In this document: piece by piece, positions 1 through 12,516 of the stretch
Position numbering within the stretch: the stretch's first letter is position 1
Layout of the letters: every line of letters starts with the position of its first letter
Origin: Bigelowiella natans CCMP2755
Lineage: Eukaryota > Cercozoa > Chlorarachniophyceae
Reading direction: 5' to 3'
DNA length: 30,698 nucleotides
NCBI GenBank assembly: GCA_000320545.1
Contig: ADNK01002556.1
Coordinates: forward strand, 1-30,698
Position numbers and translations under genes: made by a program
Notes under the pieces: generated by a model
What the model was told of the DNA's origin: nothing
Database searches by the model: none
The model's input: the letters and a program-made list of their open reading frames with translations, nothing else

Positions 1-1090
1 GGAATTTCTCGAAAACCAGAACGAGATTGAACACAAAACTTGCATCACATTGATTCCGTGCACGTCCTGGCCACGTGTGCGCACACGTCGTGGCCCCGCT
101 CGTCACACAGCCCAATGTTGCACGGTTTGGGCAAGCTGTGCTTGCCGTGACACTTGTCCTCGGTTTTTCCGTGAAAAAAACCCTGGTCGATTTTGGCCAC
201 CAGTTTTCCTCACTTTGACCATTGTTTCGACCGTCATTTCGACACCTGGCCCAGAACAGAACCCTCCAGCCCTGAAACTTCTGAGTGCCATTGAGGTCTT
301 CACACTTCATTGTGAGTGTGCAGCGTGAGACTTTTTTTTCCGTTCTGTGGCAACAGTGAAGAACGTTGAGCACAGTTTTGCGCAGATGCATCCTGTTGCA
401 AACGATGTCATGCTGTCTGCACTTGCGATGGTTGTCATTCGATGCAGCTTTGCTGTTGGATGTTCAGTTTGAAATTTTGCATTGCGTCTGGAGGTGTTGA
501 CTTGGTGCAAAGTGGCTGTGGCCCTCGCACTTGCATCAAGTTTTTCAGAGAAGAAAGTCCAACAGCTTGGTGCGCGCATGTGCATGCATTGCATGACAGA
601 ATGCAACCATTGCAATGACTACAGTTTGCTGTCGGACTGATTTTGCAAAAAATGATGCCACCATTCCACGCATTGCTGCGATGCAATTTTGTGTCCACAG
701 AATGCGGTGTTGTCTTCGTCACATTCCTTTTTTGCTACACGTGCAACGCTTCAATCACCAACGCCCACAACGCTGTCGTTCATTCGTTGAACAAGAATCC
801 ATGGATGGACGAACCAAGTTGCACAGGTGCTGGGATGATGTTGTCGAAGCAGGCACAAAACAGTGTGCAAAAAAACAAATCAAAATGATGACAGATTGAT
901 GTGACAACTGTGTTTCATTCATTTGAGCATGAGAACATGATGAAAAATGAAAAACTTGCCGATGAAGTTACGTGAAATGAATCCAAACTATTTTGATGAC
1001 CATCATCATTTAAAAATCATCATTTCCCCCCATTTTCCCGCAAGACTGCGTTGGATAGTACCTCAGATGTCCTTCCTTGAGGACTCACAT
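1..1090. other. 3' flank of the PPR-like gene, no gene recognised
   Basis: This stretch lies beyond the stop codon of the minus-strand PPR-like gene. It has short open frames on both strands, all under about 105 codons, with no family motif that I recognise and no convincing chain of splice sites. Its texture differs from the introns that follow: the first 900 bases contain no long di- or trinucleotide repeat. A gene entering from outside the window cannot be excluded. Confidence 0.5.
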
Positions 1091-1350
1091 TCACCATGCA
1101 GTGTTAGGACCATCAGGACGAAAGTCATCATCATCCTCCACCACTGTAATCAAATCGCTAGCCTCCCATTCCCCCTTTAACAATGAGTAAAGGATTTAAG
1201 AGCACATGTGCATTCACAATGTTTTTGTAAATTATTCTTCACACATCGTTAATGTTGTACACATTGTTATCTCCCTCTCTCCATTTTTGGTCTGAAGCAG
1301 GATGGAAACATTTCCATATTGTGATAGATATCTCGTGTAAATGTATATAC

Positions 1351-1397
<47 letters not shown>

Positions 1398-1711
1398 TAA
1401 GTTAACAGGACACAATCTCTTATGATTACCCTGAGAGTCTTAAGAATAGGTGCCAAATCTACGTTAACTCCTAGCTTCTCGCCATCATTCATAGCTTGTG
1501 TGATAAATCCTATCTCACCAGTGCGTAAGGCGCTTTCAACAAGCACTTGAAGTACTTCCTCGTTTGGTTTCACACCTTCCTCTTGCATTGTTCTGTGGAG
1601 GGAGGTTAGGAGGACAGGTTAGAGGAAAAAAATTAAGACTCGTTGGTGTTTTCCCGAAATAATAATAACAGCGACTATGATGATGATGAATTCTAAAATC
1701 AAATATTTGGA

Positions 1712-1773
<62 letters not shown>

Positions 1774-3268
1774 GTTGCATATATTAATCCAGCCTTGGTG
1801 GTGTGTATTGATCATCGTTACACTGTTTGTTTCTGCTACTACAATAATATTGGACAGTAGTAAATTCAAGCAGCAGTGGACCATGAATCATATTGCAATG
1901 ATGATGTCGATAAATCTCCTTTTCCACAACTAACATTTTCGAGTCTCTATTTGTACATAGAAGAAATGTTCCATCAAAATATAGTATTTCTATGCGTTTT
2001 TGAGTAGTAGATGTTTCATAATTCTTTTGACGTCTTGTTGTTATTTTCTGTGTTTTCGTTTTATTTCATTTATTTTACGAGTAGATGCGGAGGCACTGCT
2101 CATAGTCTTCGATTGATGCTAACATAATATGAGCATAGAAATCCGCCCTATAAAATAATAATAATAATAACAATAAGAGAGCATTCAACATGGTTATAAT
2201 AATAAGGGAGGATTCAAAAGAACAAAGTAGATGAATAAGAACTCGAGTCGTCGTCATCGTATAATACTACCTCAATAACGTTTGTATTATGTTGTATTAT
2301 GCAGCAGTAGAAGTGGTAATAAGAATAGTAATAATGATAATAATAATAATAGGAGAAAACATCAGAAACATTAGAATATTTTCACAATGACTACTACTAC
2401 TGCTTTGATATTGTTAATTACGTTAAAGACAGATCTTCACGTATTGGATGATCCCACAAGCTATTTATCAGTTTTTTCACTAGAGAATCTTGTTGGATGT
2501 AATCATCATCATTATCATCATCATCATCATCTTCTTCTTCCAGGATTGTATTCCGTCCTTGACGACTTTCTCTCACCTTCCGATTAATAGCAACAATGAG
2601 ACGAGGACATGAATAAAAAGAGGTATGCGAAGTATGAATATAACTAGTTGCAAACACTTTCTTAATATAACAAAGAGATAGATGATGATTCACTGTCTGC
2701 TGGCATTGAATAAATAATAGACTCTATGAGAAGAGAAAAGCATTCCACGTCACTTTTTCCTCCTCCCTCCCTCCCTCCCTCCTCATTCTTCAGTGGCAAA
2801 ATAGTTATCAACAGCGAGTAAGTACCACGTTGCTGCATAAATTTGCTAGGTAAGTGAATGTTGTCTCGTCTGGTTCTAATAAACCTCCTTCGCTTATGTA
2901 CCTGCAACATAGGAGTAGTAGCAGTTAGTAGTAGTAGTAGTAGTAGTAGTATGTGATAATCAGTATATAGTAGTATATATACATGTAATGTATTATCAGT
3001 AGGCATTACGAGCAGCAACCCATGAATTAGCAATAGTATTTAAGTACTATTACTCATAGAGCTCGTTCCCAAGTTCCAAATTGTGACTCTCCGCACAAGA
3101 CTAGATGAAGTGGTATCAAAATGTGTATAGGTATATTACCATAACCATTGAACATCATCATCCTATAGATAGCATTATGCAGCAGTAGTTCTGATGGAAC
3201 TTTGATGTGAGTATACTACATACGCACAGTATTATATCACAGCAGCAGCAGCAGTGATAATAGTAGTA

Positions 3269-3305
<37 letters not shown>

Positions 3306-4034
3306 ATATATTACGAGTATCAAGAGGTTTGTCCAATGAAGCAACCAAAGGGAGTCTCCAGGCCTGCTTTCATGAAATAGCACCAACACTGCCCAGGTCT
3401 GTACCAGCCAAAATTATATACAAATATATAATTATTATATATCAATATTGTATATATCCAACATTCCCAACTTCTGTTCTTCCCTTATTACTTGTACATC
3501 AATAAAAACTACAACAATCACTTAGTTCTACTCAACATTCTTTCGATTGTTACTTCCATATAACAATCACTTAGTTCTACTCAACATTCTTTCGATTGTT
3601 ACTTCCACATAAAACAAACCTACAACAAACAACAACAACAACAACAACAACTACTACTACTACTACTTACCATTCCCAACTGTGCTAAGTCCTCAGAGAG
3701 AGTGAGCAAAGTTTCTTGTGACACATCCAACTCTTCTGTGATGGGGGTATTTGCCTAGTGATTGGTGTTCTTTAAATTATATAATGAGTAAATAAATGCT
3801 ACTACAACTTCTACATACATATTACGTTCCTACACAGAATAGACCAGATACTCCATACTTGGAACAACAACAATAGCAACATCAACAACAACAACAACTA
3901 CTACTACAAGCGTTATTATTGTTGTTTGTATCATTATCATCATTAGCTTATCATTCACTCAATAATCCCTTTTATTCCCCCCCTTTGATTCTCATTCTCA
4001 TAGAATATATTATGCAAAAAAAGGCCCCGCGTAA

Positions 4035-4066
<32 letters not shown>

Positions 4067-4172
4067 TTACTACTACCCTCCAAGCAGCCAGAGTTGAGAG
4101 TGTTATCTCAGGTAAATCAAGATCAAGTAACTTGTCAACCTGAAATTTAATGAAGAGTGGTCAATATTAAAC

Positions 4173-4204
<32 letters not shown>

Positions 4205-6722
4205 AAGAAAAAGATGAAGGTAACAATGATGAATGCCATAGAATAAACTCAAGAAATATTAGTACCAGTAGTAGCAGAGCTGCTAGGAGGGAGATAATTA
4301 ATAAAAGCATGCTTAATATTCGTTATATATAGCAGCTCCTACGTGGTTCACACCCCCCCTCCTTTCTCTCCCCATTCCTCTTCCCCACATGTATGTCAGA
4401 TAGATAGATAGAGAGGGAGGAGAGAGAATAGAGAGAGGATATCATCACCAGGTCTCGAAGTGGGAGGTGGGTATCCTTTTCCTCCTCCTCCTTTGCATGA
4501 GAGCTACCATTAATAATATCCGAACAACTGCTGTGGTCATCTTCGGTGCTGCTTCTTCCCTCCAATTGAAAGATCTTGGGAGTATGAAAGAGCGCATGCA
4601 TTACGCAGCGCTCCATTGGATTATAATTTATTGTGCGGTCATCATCATCATTTACTTGCAGCTTATCAGAAAAGCCTAGATCTAAGAGGAAGGAAAGAGG
4701 AAGGAAAGAGCCAGCAGCAGTAAGAAACAAGGATAATAATAATACCCAAGAAGATCATCATTTAGAGGTAGTAGTTGTAGTATTAGCAGCAGCAGCAGTA
4801 GTAGTAGTAGTAGAAGTAATAGTAGCGCGTGTAGAAGAGTCATTATTATTAATAATATCACTGATATTGTTATAATATTAATCAACGATTAGGGAGAATG
4901 CTATTACCTAGCTACAACCTTCCCATATTTGCCCCCCCCTCCATATCCCTTTTATTGGTAGAACTTACCGATGATTTCTTCCTGTTCCTGTATTATGTCC
5001 TCTAGATAGTCTTCTAATCTTACTGGTGATGATAATGATAATGATGATGATGATTCTAGTGCACATTCCTTTTCTTCTTCGACTAAATTGTCATCATTCT
5101 TTTCGTTCTTTTCTTCTTCAACTGAAATGTACTCATTATCCTCTTTGTTAGAAAGCAACCGTAAGCTATTAAGATGGCTGGAGATGCATTTTTTAACTGT
5201 GTCACCATTTCCTACACACTTCTTGCAGTCCCCGTGCTCCTCCATCAAATCATGATGATAATGATGATGATGCAATGCTTTATCTAAGGACTCTAACCCT
5301 CCAGTTGCAGCTATAATATCAGCATCATCGTCATCATCATCTTTATTATTCTCTATTTCATTTGGACGCCGTTGTGGAGACGAATACTCCTCCTCTCCTT
5401 GCCCTCCGCGAAGAAGAAGGGGCATATTGTCTTGTAAAGAGGATGAGCAGGTGTTGCGAAGTGAAAGAGTAGATGACGGTGACATAATAGTGGAATGAAA
5501 TTCTTCGTGCGCCTCTTTCATAGCCCTGTATTATATAGCATCGATCATGTTATTACAAGACTTGAGGTTTTGACAATTAAAGGAAAAAAAGCAGGAAGAA
5601 AACATGGCTATCCAGAAATTTTAAAGAATACTACATGAATTAGTAAGAAGCTGTGAATGAGTATATCTTTCGTCTGTGAAAAGGGTAATATTTTTCTGTT
5701 AGGTCTAGGTTTCATCAATATCACTAACCCACCTCAAGCATTCAAAACTTAAAGACAAGAACTCAGATATCTCCTGAGAAATAATGTCAAACGGTAGCAG
5801 CAGCATCAAAATATGAAATGATGTAGCTATGAATTCACTCAATAATAAGAATTGTGCAACCTCATCCTCGATGTTTTTGCCGAAGTGTGACGAAGCGAAT
5901 ACGGTGATGTGCTTTACACTGATCGATCAACAAAAAGTTAAAGATGTTATATTCAATGAAGCTGATATAATTGGGAAGGAACTTCTTTATTCCTAGCAAT
6001 TTCTAATTACGTTGGCACTTGACGATGCATCATGAAGAAGTTCACTCCCCCAGCCTACCAATAAAATATTCGAAATCATCGTTTCACAAGTAGTAACAAT
6101 AAACGTCTTCGTCGTTGTCGTTGTCGTTGTCGTCGTCGTCATCTACATTTCTGAATTATTCTACAATCACATAAAATGAGTCCACAATCACGGCAGCCAC
6201 CATTAGCCTAGCTGTAGAATTTTCTAATAGAGCCGCCTTGGCCCAAGGGTGCTTATCCAGTTGAGCCGCATTGATTCGAAGGTCCTTTAACAGTGACCGA
6301 ATAACCTGCAATGGGGAGAATGATGATGGTCTATGATGGTGATAGATAACAAACAACTCCTTGTGAAACTGCCATCACAGACCTGCTTCGACGCCATTCG
6401 TTAGCTGTTGTGAGGCTCACGCACCCACCTATTCACGATCTCCTCCTCCTAAACCACAGCAGCTTGTAGAAGTAGCCCCCCCGTAGTGCAGGTTCAATCA
6501 CAGCTTGTTACTAGGGTTTAACAGCTTCGGGTTATAGGAGGATTTGGATTACAGTCGACGACGACGACGATTTACCACATAATTACCGTTATATAGCATG
6601 TCGCAGGGATAGAATCCAATAGATCATTATCGGAGTGATAATATCCCTCTATGTTCATTGTCGCAAAGATAAAATACCAGGCGTTTATGTGATAACATAA
6701 GGATGTCGGAAGTTCATCGGAA
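1091..6722 (-). CDS. Pentatricopeptide-repeat-like protein, 13 exons, 5' end unresolved
   Basis: Exons in coding order: 6722-6587, 6305-6171, 6054-6011, 5525-4969, 4681-4449, 4139-4077, 3754-3671, 3398-3346, 2901-2826, 2576-2431, 2147-2079, 1592-1430 and 1174-1091 (stop TGA at 1093-1091). All phases agree and give 613 residues. PPR-type helical pairs are visible: a CYITVIRSLLKDLRIN segment across the first junction, LLEPDETTFTYLANLC in exon 9, and YEQCLRIYSTMQEEGVKPNE across exons 11-12. PPR proteins bind organellar RNA and guide its processing or translation. The large fourth exon is acidic and low in complexity. No ATG precedes the first exon in frame. The start is either Met at 6658 or on an unseen upstream exon, so I cannot judge a targeting peptide. 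Exon 8 (3398-3346) is the weakest. Other alpha-helical repeats remain possible, because the repeats are degenerate. Confidence 0.65.
1348..1394. repeat. (AT)n microsatellite
   Basis: An AT dinucleotide array in the last intron of the PPR-like gene. Confidence 0.95.
1714..1768. repeat. (TA)n-(TG)n compound microsatellite
   Basis: A TA array runs directly into a TG array inside an intron of the PPR-like gene. Confidence 0.95.
2921..2951. repeat. (TAG)n microsatellite
   Basis: A trinucleotide array in the intron upstream of the PPR-like exon that starts at 2901 on the minus strand. Confidence 0.9.
3270..3302. repeat. (AT)n microsatellite
   Basis: An AT array in a PPR-like gene intron, just beyond the exon that ends at 3346. 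Confidence 0.95.
3513..3610. repeat. 49-bp tandem duplication
   Basis: Two adjacent copies of a 49-bp unit (3513-3561 and 3562-3610), almost identical (ending ccata versus ccaca). The unit is not low complexity. It lies in an intron of the PPR-like gene, between the exons at 3754-3671 and 3398-3346. It looks like a recent local duplication; no coding role is visible. Confidence 0.9.
4035..4076. repeat. (CTA)n array abutting a splice donor
   Basis: Read on the minus strand, this is a (TAG)n array whose first GT is the 5' splice site after the PPR-like exon ending at 4077. The intron therefore begins inside the microsatellite. Confidence 0.9.
4174..4211. repeat. (AGA)n microsatellite
   Basis: A purine trinucleotide array, read as (TCT)n on the minus strand, in an intron of the PPR-like gene. 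Confidence 0.9.
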
Positions 6723-6857
6723 CTAAGGATGATGATGAGATGGTGAACACACACCTACTCAACCTGAAAGAGGGTGGTTGAGGAGGAGGAGGAGGAGGTT
6801 GTTGCTGTAGACTTATCATCGTCAGCCATCCTCATCGTCGTAGTACCATCGAATATC
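6723..6857. other. Short spacer between the divergent PPR-like and GT25 genes
   Basis: Only about 135 bp separates the first PPR-like exon that I can support from the GT25 start codon. The minus strand is open from 6991 to 6755, antisense to GT25 exon 1, but it has no ATG near its start and no family match, so I do not call it. Upstream PPR-like exons or GT25 5' sequence could lie here. Confidence 0.35.
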
Positions 6858-8705
6858 ATGACTAAAGAAGCAGTTGCTACAAGCAGAGGACTGGCAATTG
6901 TCCTAAATCTTCGTCGCCGTCCTGATCGAAGGGCCTGGATGCAGGTATTAATGGATGTTGCTTCCCCCCTCTCAGTCTTTGATGACAGCACCCCATTACA
7001 TTACTCAGGAGAGTTGCCTCAAATGTCTTCAAGATCAGCTTGGTGTTCCCGTTCAAATTCTCGATGCAGTTGATGGACGATGTTTGTCAGTTAACCCAGA
7101 AGAAGGTACCGTGCATTGTCCTCACAGCGGTGATGATCATAATGATGACATCGGCGGAGGACGCTTCCACATCTTCCCAGGTGTTAGTTATTATTAATAT
7201 TATTATTCTTACTTCGGGCATCATATTGATGAGTTACACTGCAATAATTTGAAATATCCTCCCATCGGTGTAGTAGGAACAACTAGACAGTTTGTTGTTG
7301 TTGTTATTATTGTTGTTGTTGAATATTTCTGTAGAGCAATTAGATGTCATGCAGCATTGTACGAACTGTTGGGTTGTCGTATTATTAATTAACTAACTAA
7401 CTAACTGAAAAAGGGTGGAAGCTAGGATTTGAAGGCATTTGTTCCATGCACACCGATTGGATGATGCGACTACGTTATGAACCGGTATTATTATTATTAT
7501 TACCACTATACATAAGGAACTGTTAGCGTGTTTACTCAATGATTAATTCGTTAAACGCAATATCTATAGATCACTGCAGAAGAAATTGAAAGGTTTTATG
7601 GGCGTGACTTACTTGCGGTAAGATTGCAGCAATGCCTCTCTCCCATGAAAGTTATAGTACTGCCATTGTTGTTTGACAGTGATAATTATGGTGATGATGG
7701 CGACGATGATGATAATGATGACATTTCATTATGATATCGGATGATTAAAACACACAAAAGGAGCGAATAATTTTATTATGAAGATGATAACACAGCAACG
7801 ATTGCTACGATGGTTACGTCCTTCAGCAGTATTATCTTTTTATATTTACTTTATTATTACGTCACTAAACGTATTCTTCTTTATTTCACAACGATAGGGT
7901 GAGATAGGCTGTTTTCTTTCCCATTTAAACGCATGGAAGCAGGCCTCTGCAATACTCATAGGAGGTGAGAATAATCCAAAGAAGAAGGATTTTGTTCTAA
8001 TATTAGAGGATGATTCCTGTCCAGCAAAAGCCTTCCAGAGGTAGGTAGGTAGGTAGGTAGTAAAGCATAAGAAAGTATCAGATGATATTTTGTAAGTGTG
8101 AGTACTTAAGCATTTCTTGATGACATGACTTATTGCAACACTATCATGAATATGTGCTGCTTCTCTACTTTCTCTTTATTACTTACTGCTATTATAGTTT
8201 TTGATTTCCATCCTCATGTACAACATATTTCTTTCAGTGAACAAAGAGTTGAATCCCAGAAGGATTTAAACGAAATGTGGCGACAAATATGGACGGAATT
8301 GGAGGTTACGGTGAGGAAGAGGAGATATTGTATTTACTATTGCTACACATGGACATTATTATAATTCAATACTTTAAATACAATCGATTACCCAAGATGA
8401 TACATAAATTGATGAAATAGCGACAGTAAATAACAACAAGTATCTGTAATTAAATTTAGTATTTTTATCGATAGTTAAATTATTATTATTATTATGTGGT
8501 GTATAATACGCTTCTACTATTTGTTCATTACTAAGAATCTCTCTTCCGCTCTCACATCATCATATTTAATTTGATTCTTGATATGCTATACAGGTGTCGA
8601 ACCTAGCAAAAAATGGAATTTCCTGGGATGTCTTTTATCTCGGTGACAACAACAACAACAACAACAGTATCATCCTGAGATGTATTTTATCTCGGTTACA
8701 ACAAT

Positions 8706-8738
<33 letters not shown>

Positions 8739-9405
8739 CTCTCCTCTCTCTCTATCTCTCTTCGTCTCATTCTCTCAAAACAATCTTCACGATTGTATTG
8801 ACACAGCTGTTTTACCACTACTTTTGTTGATGCTCTCTCATCTCTTCTTCTTCTTCTTCTTCTTCTTCTTCTTCTTCATCTTTTTCTTCTTTTGTTTGCT
8901 TGTTTTCTTTCTTTCTTTCTTTCATAAGGACGCAACCGATTCGGTTGTGACGACACCAAGCTGCCTCTTCATCACCCTCCTCCTCCTCCACCTCATGATC
9001 TCCCGCAACAAGACGTTGTAGAACAACTTGAAGGCGTTGTGAAGGGTATATACTGTGTGCATGTGTACTGCGTGATGATGATGATTTAGTGGGGAGAGCT
9101 CAAATAAATAAAATTAAAGAAAATTATATTACTTTATAATTTTTTGTTGAAGCTCTCAGCGAAGTAGTCATAGATGAAACAACCAACAGAATTTATTCGC
9201 ATTTTTGAATGTTATCTACTGCTAATGCTGCTGCTAGTGGTGGTGGTGGTGGTGGTGGTGGTAGTGGTGGTGGTGACTTTTCCTTGATTTTAATATAGTA
9301 GACAGCTACGAGATGATTAACGACACTGTGTGTGTGCGTATGATGCAAAACTCAAATACACAAACAATAATAAATGTAAGAAGGAGTTGTTTGAGCTCTA
9401 GCACC

Positions 9406-9436
<31 letters not shown>

Positions 9437-9615
9437 CATCGTTTGTTCATATCATTTTCAATGTTATAGTTGGATTTTCGAGCTGCTTGCACGCATATGC
9501 AGTATCATCATCCGGAGTGGCAAAACTTCTCAATGTATTAGTCTTTCTACTACTAACCACCCCACAGATTGATTGATACATTCAACATGATGATCATTGG
9601 AAGAATGTGCATACG

Positions 9616-9648
<33 letters not shown>

Positions 9649-10261
9649 TAATTCTAAGGTATTGCTACTAGAATACACCCCCTTTTCCTCCCCCCTACTG
9701 CGCCGCATGAAATCATAAACTGTGTATGTTGTCGTAGGAAAAACTTCAATCGATCATTATGCCAGTTGATGATTTAGTACCCGCCTTATACGCTCAACAT
9801 CCGAGGAAGGATATCAGAGATTTACTCCACAAAATTGCTGCCCCACACATTGTTGCACTTGGATTTGCCAGGGTATTTTGATAGCAGTAAAGATCATGAA
9901 TAGAAAACAACGCCAACAATCACGAGAGAAAATATGATTATAACGGTGTTCCACCTTTCTCTTCTTCTACTAGCTGTCCATTGCTCTGATTCGTGTTTAT
10001 TATCCTATTTTTTTTCTGGTTTTCTTCTTCATCATATCATCATCACAAGAACCGAATCAATCAGCTTGAATCTGTTGTACGTGGTGATGAGAAAGTAATA
10101 CCAGATTGTTTGAGTACGAGAACAGATCAATGTTCCAGTGAAATCAAGAAACTTCATAATGTCATCGAGAAAGGAAATAATGATGAAGTAGAGCAAGGAA
10201 GGAAGAAATCGGGAACAATAGCTCACAATCTTCAATGCCGTAGCAGCAGAAATAGCAGCAG

Positions 10262-10297
<36 letters not shown>

Positions 10298-10500
10298 TTC
10301 TACTACCGCTACTACCACCATGTGGCCAGCTAAGGTAGGAAAAAGGATAATATAACTGTGACGAGTGTATCTTCTTGCTCTTGTACTTATGCTTAAATCA
10401 CCACCACCACCACCTATACAACAACCAACCAACCAACCAACCACAGGCATCGGAATCGGATCTTTTTTCGTCTCCCTCCCCCGTTATCAACAGTCAGTAA
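6858..10500 (+). CDS. Glycosyltransferase family 25 protein, 12 exons
   Basis: Exons: 6858-6944, 7009-7180, 7414-7484, 7570-7617, 7898-8040, 8238-8310, 8594-8642, 8929-9045, 9470-9534, 9738-9872, 10050-10334 and 10447-10500, giving 432 residues with all phases consistent. GT25 landmarks appear in order: VLNLRRRPDRR (residues 15-25), ILDAVDGR in exon 2, GEIGCFLSHLNAWK (127-140), VLILEDD ending in the acidic triad (163-165), WDVFYLGRNRF across exons 7-8, HAYAVSSSGVAKLL in exon 9, and PVDDLVPALY in exon 10. The family includes bacterial LPS galactosyltransferases and the collagen hydroxylysine galactosyltransferases. The donor sugar and substrate cannot be told from sequence. The start is the first ATG after an in-frame stop; no signal peptide is visible. 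Exon 11 adds a Thr-rich tail built from an (ACT)n array. The terminal TAA overlaps a strong GTAAGC donor, so the protein may continue into the downstream F-box/JmjC exons. Confidence 0.88.
8621..8700. repeat. 52-bp-offset duplication of a GT25 exon end
   Basis: The 3' end of GT25 exon 7 plus its donor and the following ACA repeat (from 8621) recurs 52 bp downstream (from 8673) inside the intron, with a few substitutions. The second copy has CGGTTACA where the used donor is CGGTGACA. Confidence 0.85.
8706..8737. repeat. (CAG)n microsatellite
   Basis: A CAG array in the GT25 intron between exons 7 and 8, continuing from the duplicated exon-end sequence. Confidence 0.95.
8842..8880. repeat. (CTT)n microsatellite, likely polypyrimidine tract
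   Basis: A pyrimidine array about 50 bp before the acceptor of GT25 exon 8 at 8929. It is followed by more T-rich sequence up to the splice site. Confidence 0.9.
9405..9431. repeat. (AT)n microsatellite
   Basis: An AT array in the GT25 intron between exons 8 and 9. Confidence 0.9.
9617..9649. repeat. (CTA)n microsatellite
   Basis: A trinucleotide array in the GT25 intron between exons 9 and 10. Confidence 0.9.
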
Positions 10501-10638
10501 GCTGCTTGAGAATAAATCTTTTGTTACTGTTGAAGATAGTGATGATGATGATGATAATGGTGATGATGATAATGGTGATGATGATAGTGGAATTTTGACT
10601 TAAGTGTTATAAAATAAAAACATCTTACATGATAGTCC

Positions 10639-10691
10639 TCTTCTTCTTCTTCTTCTTCTTCTTCTTCCTTTCTCAATATGCTCTCAATCAA

Positions 10692-10722
<31 letters not shown>
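10639..10722. repeat. (TTC)n and (ACT)n arrays
   Basis: Two trinucleotide arrays between the GT25 terminal exon and the first F-box exon. A C-rich tract follows just before the acceptor at 10769. If the two genes are one, these lie in the joining intron. Confidence 0.9.
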
Positions 10723-10769
10723 GCTACACTGCTACTACCTCCCCCCCCCCTCCTTTCTTACCTTCCTAG

Positions 10770-11963
10770 ACCTGGCAGCAACCGTCAGGAAGACAAATGG
10801 GAGGAGCATCCATAGACATAATGGTGCACAAAGTTATCTGCTGCTACCGAGGCGATTATGGCTGAGGATCCACGCTTTCTTGCCGTGTCAAGACCAATAT
10901 CGTCTATGTACAGCTTCCCGTTTCATGACTGGGCTATATTCCGATGAGAATTTGTGGAGAGATCGATATATGGAGATTCGTATTAATCTCTTCTTGTCAT
11001 CATCATCATCATCTTCTTCTTCTTCTTCTTCATCATCACCATCACCAGAAGGCCTAAGCAGCATAAATCTACAGTATCCTGGGTCTTGGAAACTAGCTTG
11101 CTTACAACTCGAACAACACTATCGTTATCAAGGTAGTAGTAGTAGTAGTAAACATAGAGAATGATAGAGAGGGGCAAGAAGAAGAAGAAGAAGAAGAAGA
11201 AGCATAAGCAAGTGGTCGATTATACCACAAATAATGTCATTTCGAGTCCAAATTCATAAAATGTTGATAATGGCACATCTATTCATCTATGAATAAGTTA
11301 TAATATTACTCTTTAACATACATTTCAATATATCATTTCGACATTATTGTCGTTGTATGACATTTCTATCGTCATTATCAGACCTCGTAGATGATGATTG
11401 TGTAAAAATAAGCTCCGGCAATGTGTCCTCGATCAAGAGCAGAATTCGTTGTAATTCTTGGCGTATTGGAAGAAATTACAAGAAGCAGCAGCAAGCTAAT
11501 AAGAATAACGATGAATACAGGGGGGGAACGATAGCAGTAATGCCGCGAGAAATGATAAAAACAAGAAGAAAAAGACAAAGGACAGGGGAAATAATGACGA
11601 CGACATCGACGACTTTAAAGAAGAAGAAGAAGTTATCATCATCTTTTGATAAGCAAGAGCCTACAACTTCAGCTACTACTACTACTACTACTACTACTAC
11701 CGTATCAAGTGATCATCATCCTACTACTACTACTACTACTACCGTATCAAGTGATCATCATCTTCCGAATCAACGTTCAGCTAATGACCAGCGAAAACTC
11801 ACATCATCATTATTTTCTATCATACACAAAGAAGACGACAACGATAACATGACGATGGCAATGGGCAGTTGCAGTGCTAACAGTTCCACCACCACACCGT
11901 ACACAATCCTAAGAGCAGCAAGGGAAAAGCTTTCTTGCTGGGTAGTAGTTGTCCATCATCATC

Positions 11964-11999
<36 letters not shown>

Positions 12000-12471
12000 T
12001 TGTGACGTGGAAATCTATTCGTGATCATAAATCTTAGTGTATTGGGAAAGGCAGCTACGAGAACGAAGTTGTAGTAACCGGAGCAAAAGCAGCAGCAGCA
12101 GAAAATGGTGTTCCTTCTCATGTACAACAGGACAGCAATGACAATGAGGAATGTTGGCGGGTGTTTGCTTCCAAACTAAAGAATATTGGATTTGCTCATA
12201 TTGCTGTGGAAGAGGGCAGTAGCATAAGCCATGGAACGTTCGTAAGAAAGTATGATAGGCCACGAAATCCGGTACTACTAGTAGTAGCAGTATCTAGATA
12301 GTTCATTGATTTATTTAGTTGATTCATTCATCAGAGTACACTACCATCATCATCATCATCATCATCATCATCATTTTATTGAGCACAGCCAAATAAATAA
12401 ATACTCAATTTCATCTCTTCATGATAGTACAGAAATATTTATGCACAAATAGCGCTACACCATCATTATTA

Positions 12472-12516
<45 letters not shown>

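Noticed and set aside
3303-3420. Coding-like plus-strand reading (GLSNEATKGSLQACFHE)
   Set aside because: The minus-strand exon 3398-3346 fits both neighbouring PPR-like phases. The plus-strand frame opens and closes in AT repeats without splice partners.
5829-5996. 55-codon ATG-started plus-strand frame with a balanced composition (ends GKELLYS)
   Set aside because: It is isolated inside a PPR-like intron with no splice partners or recognisable motif. A frame of this length is expected by chance.
6755-6991. Open minus-strand frame opposite GT25 exon 1
   Set aside because: There is no ATG at its start, it is Ser/Thr-rich from a (TCC)n repeat, and the plus strand carries the conserved GT25 motif. 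It is probably a shadow frame.
10448-10604. Alternative GT25 C-terminus in the next frame, ending in an Asp-rich run from a (GAT)n repeat
   Set aside because: It needs a phase-2 junction, but exon 11 ends in phase 0 at a good GTAGGA donor. The in-phase ending at 10500 is preferred.
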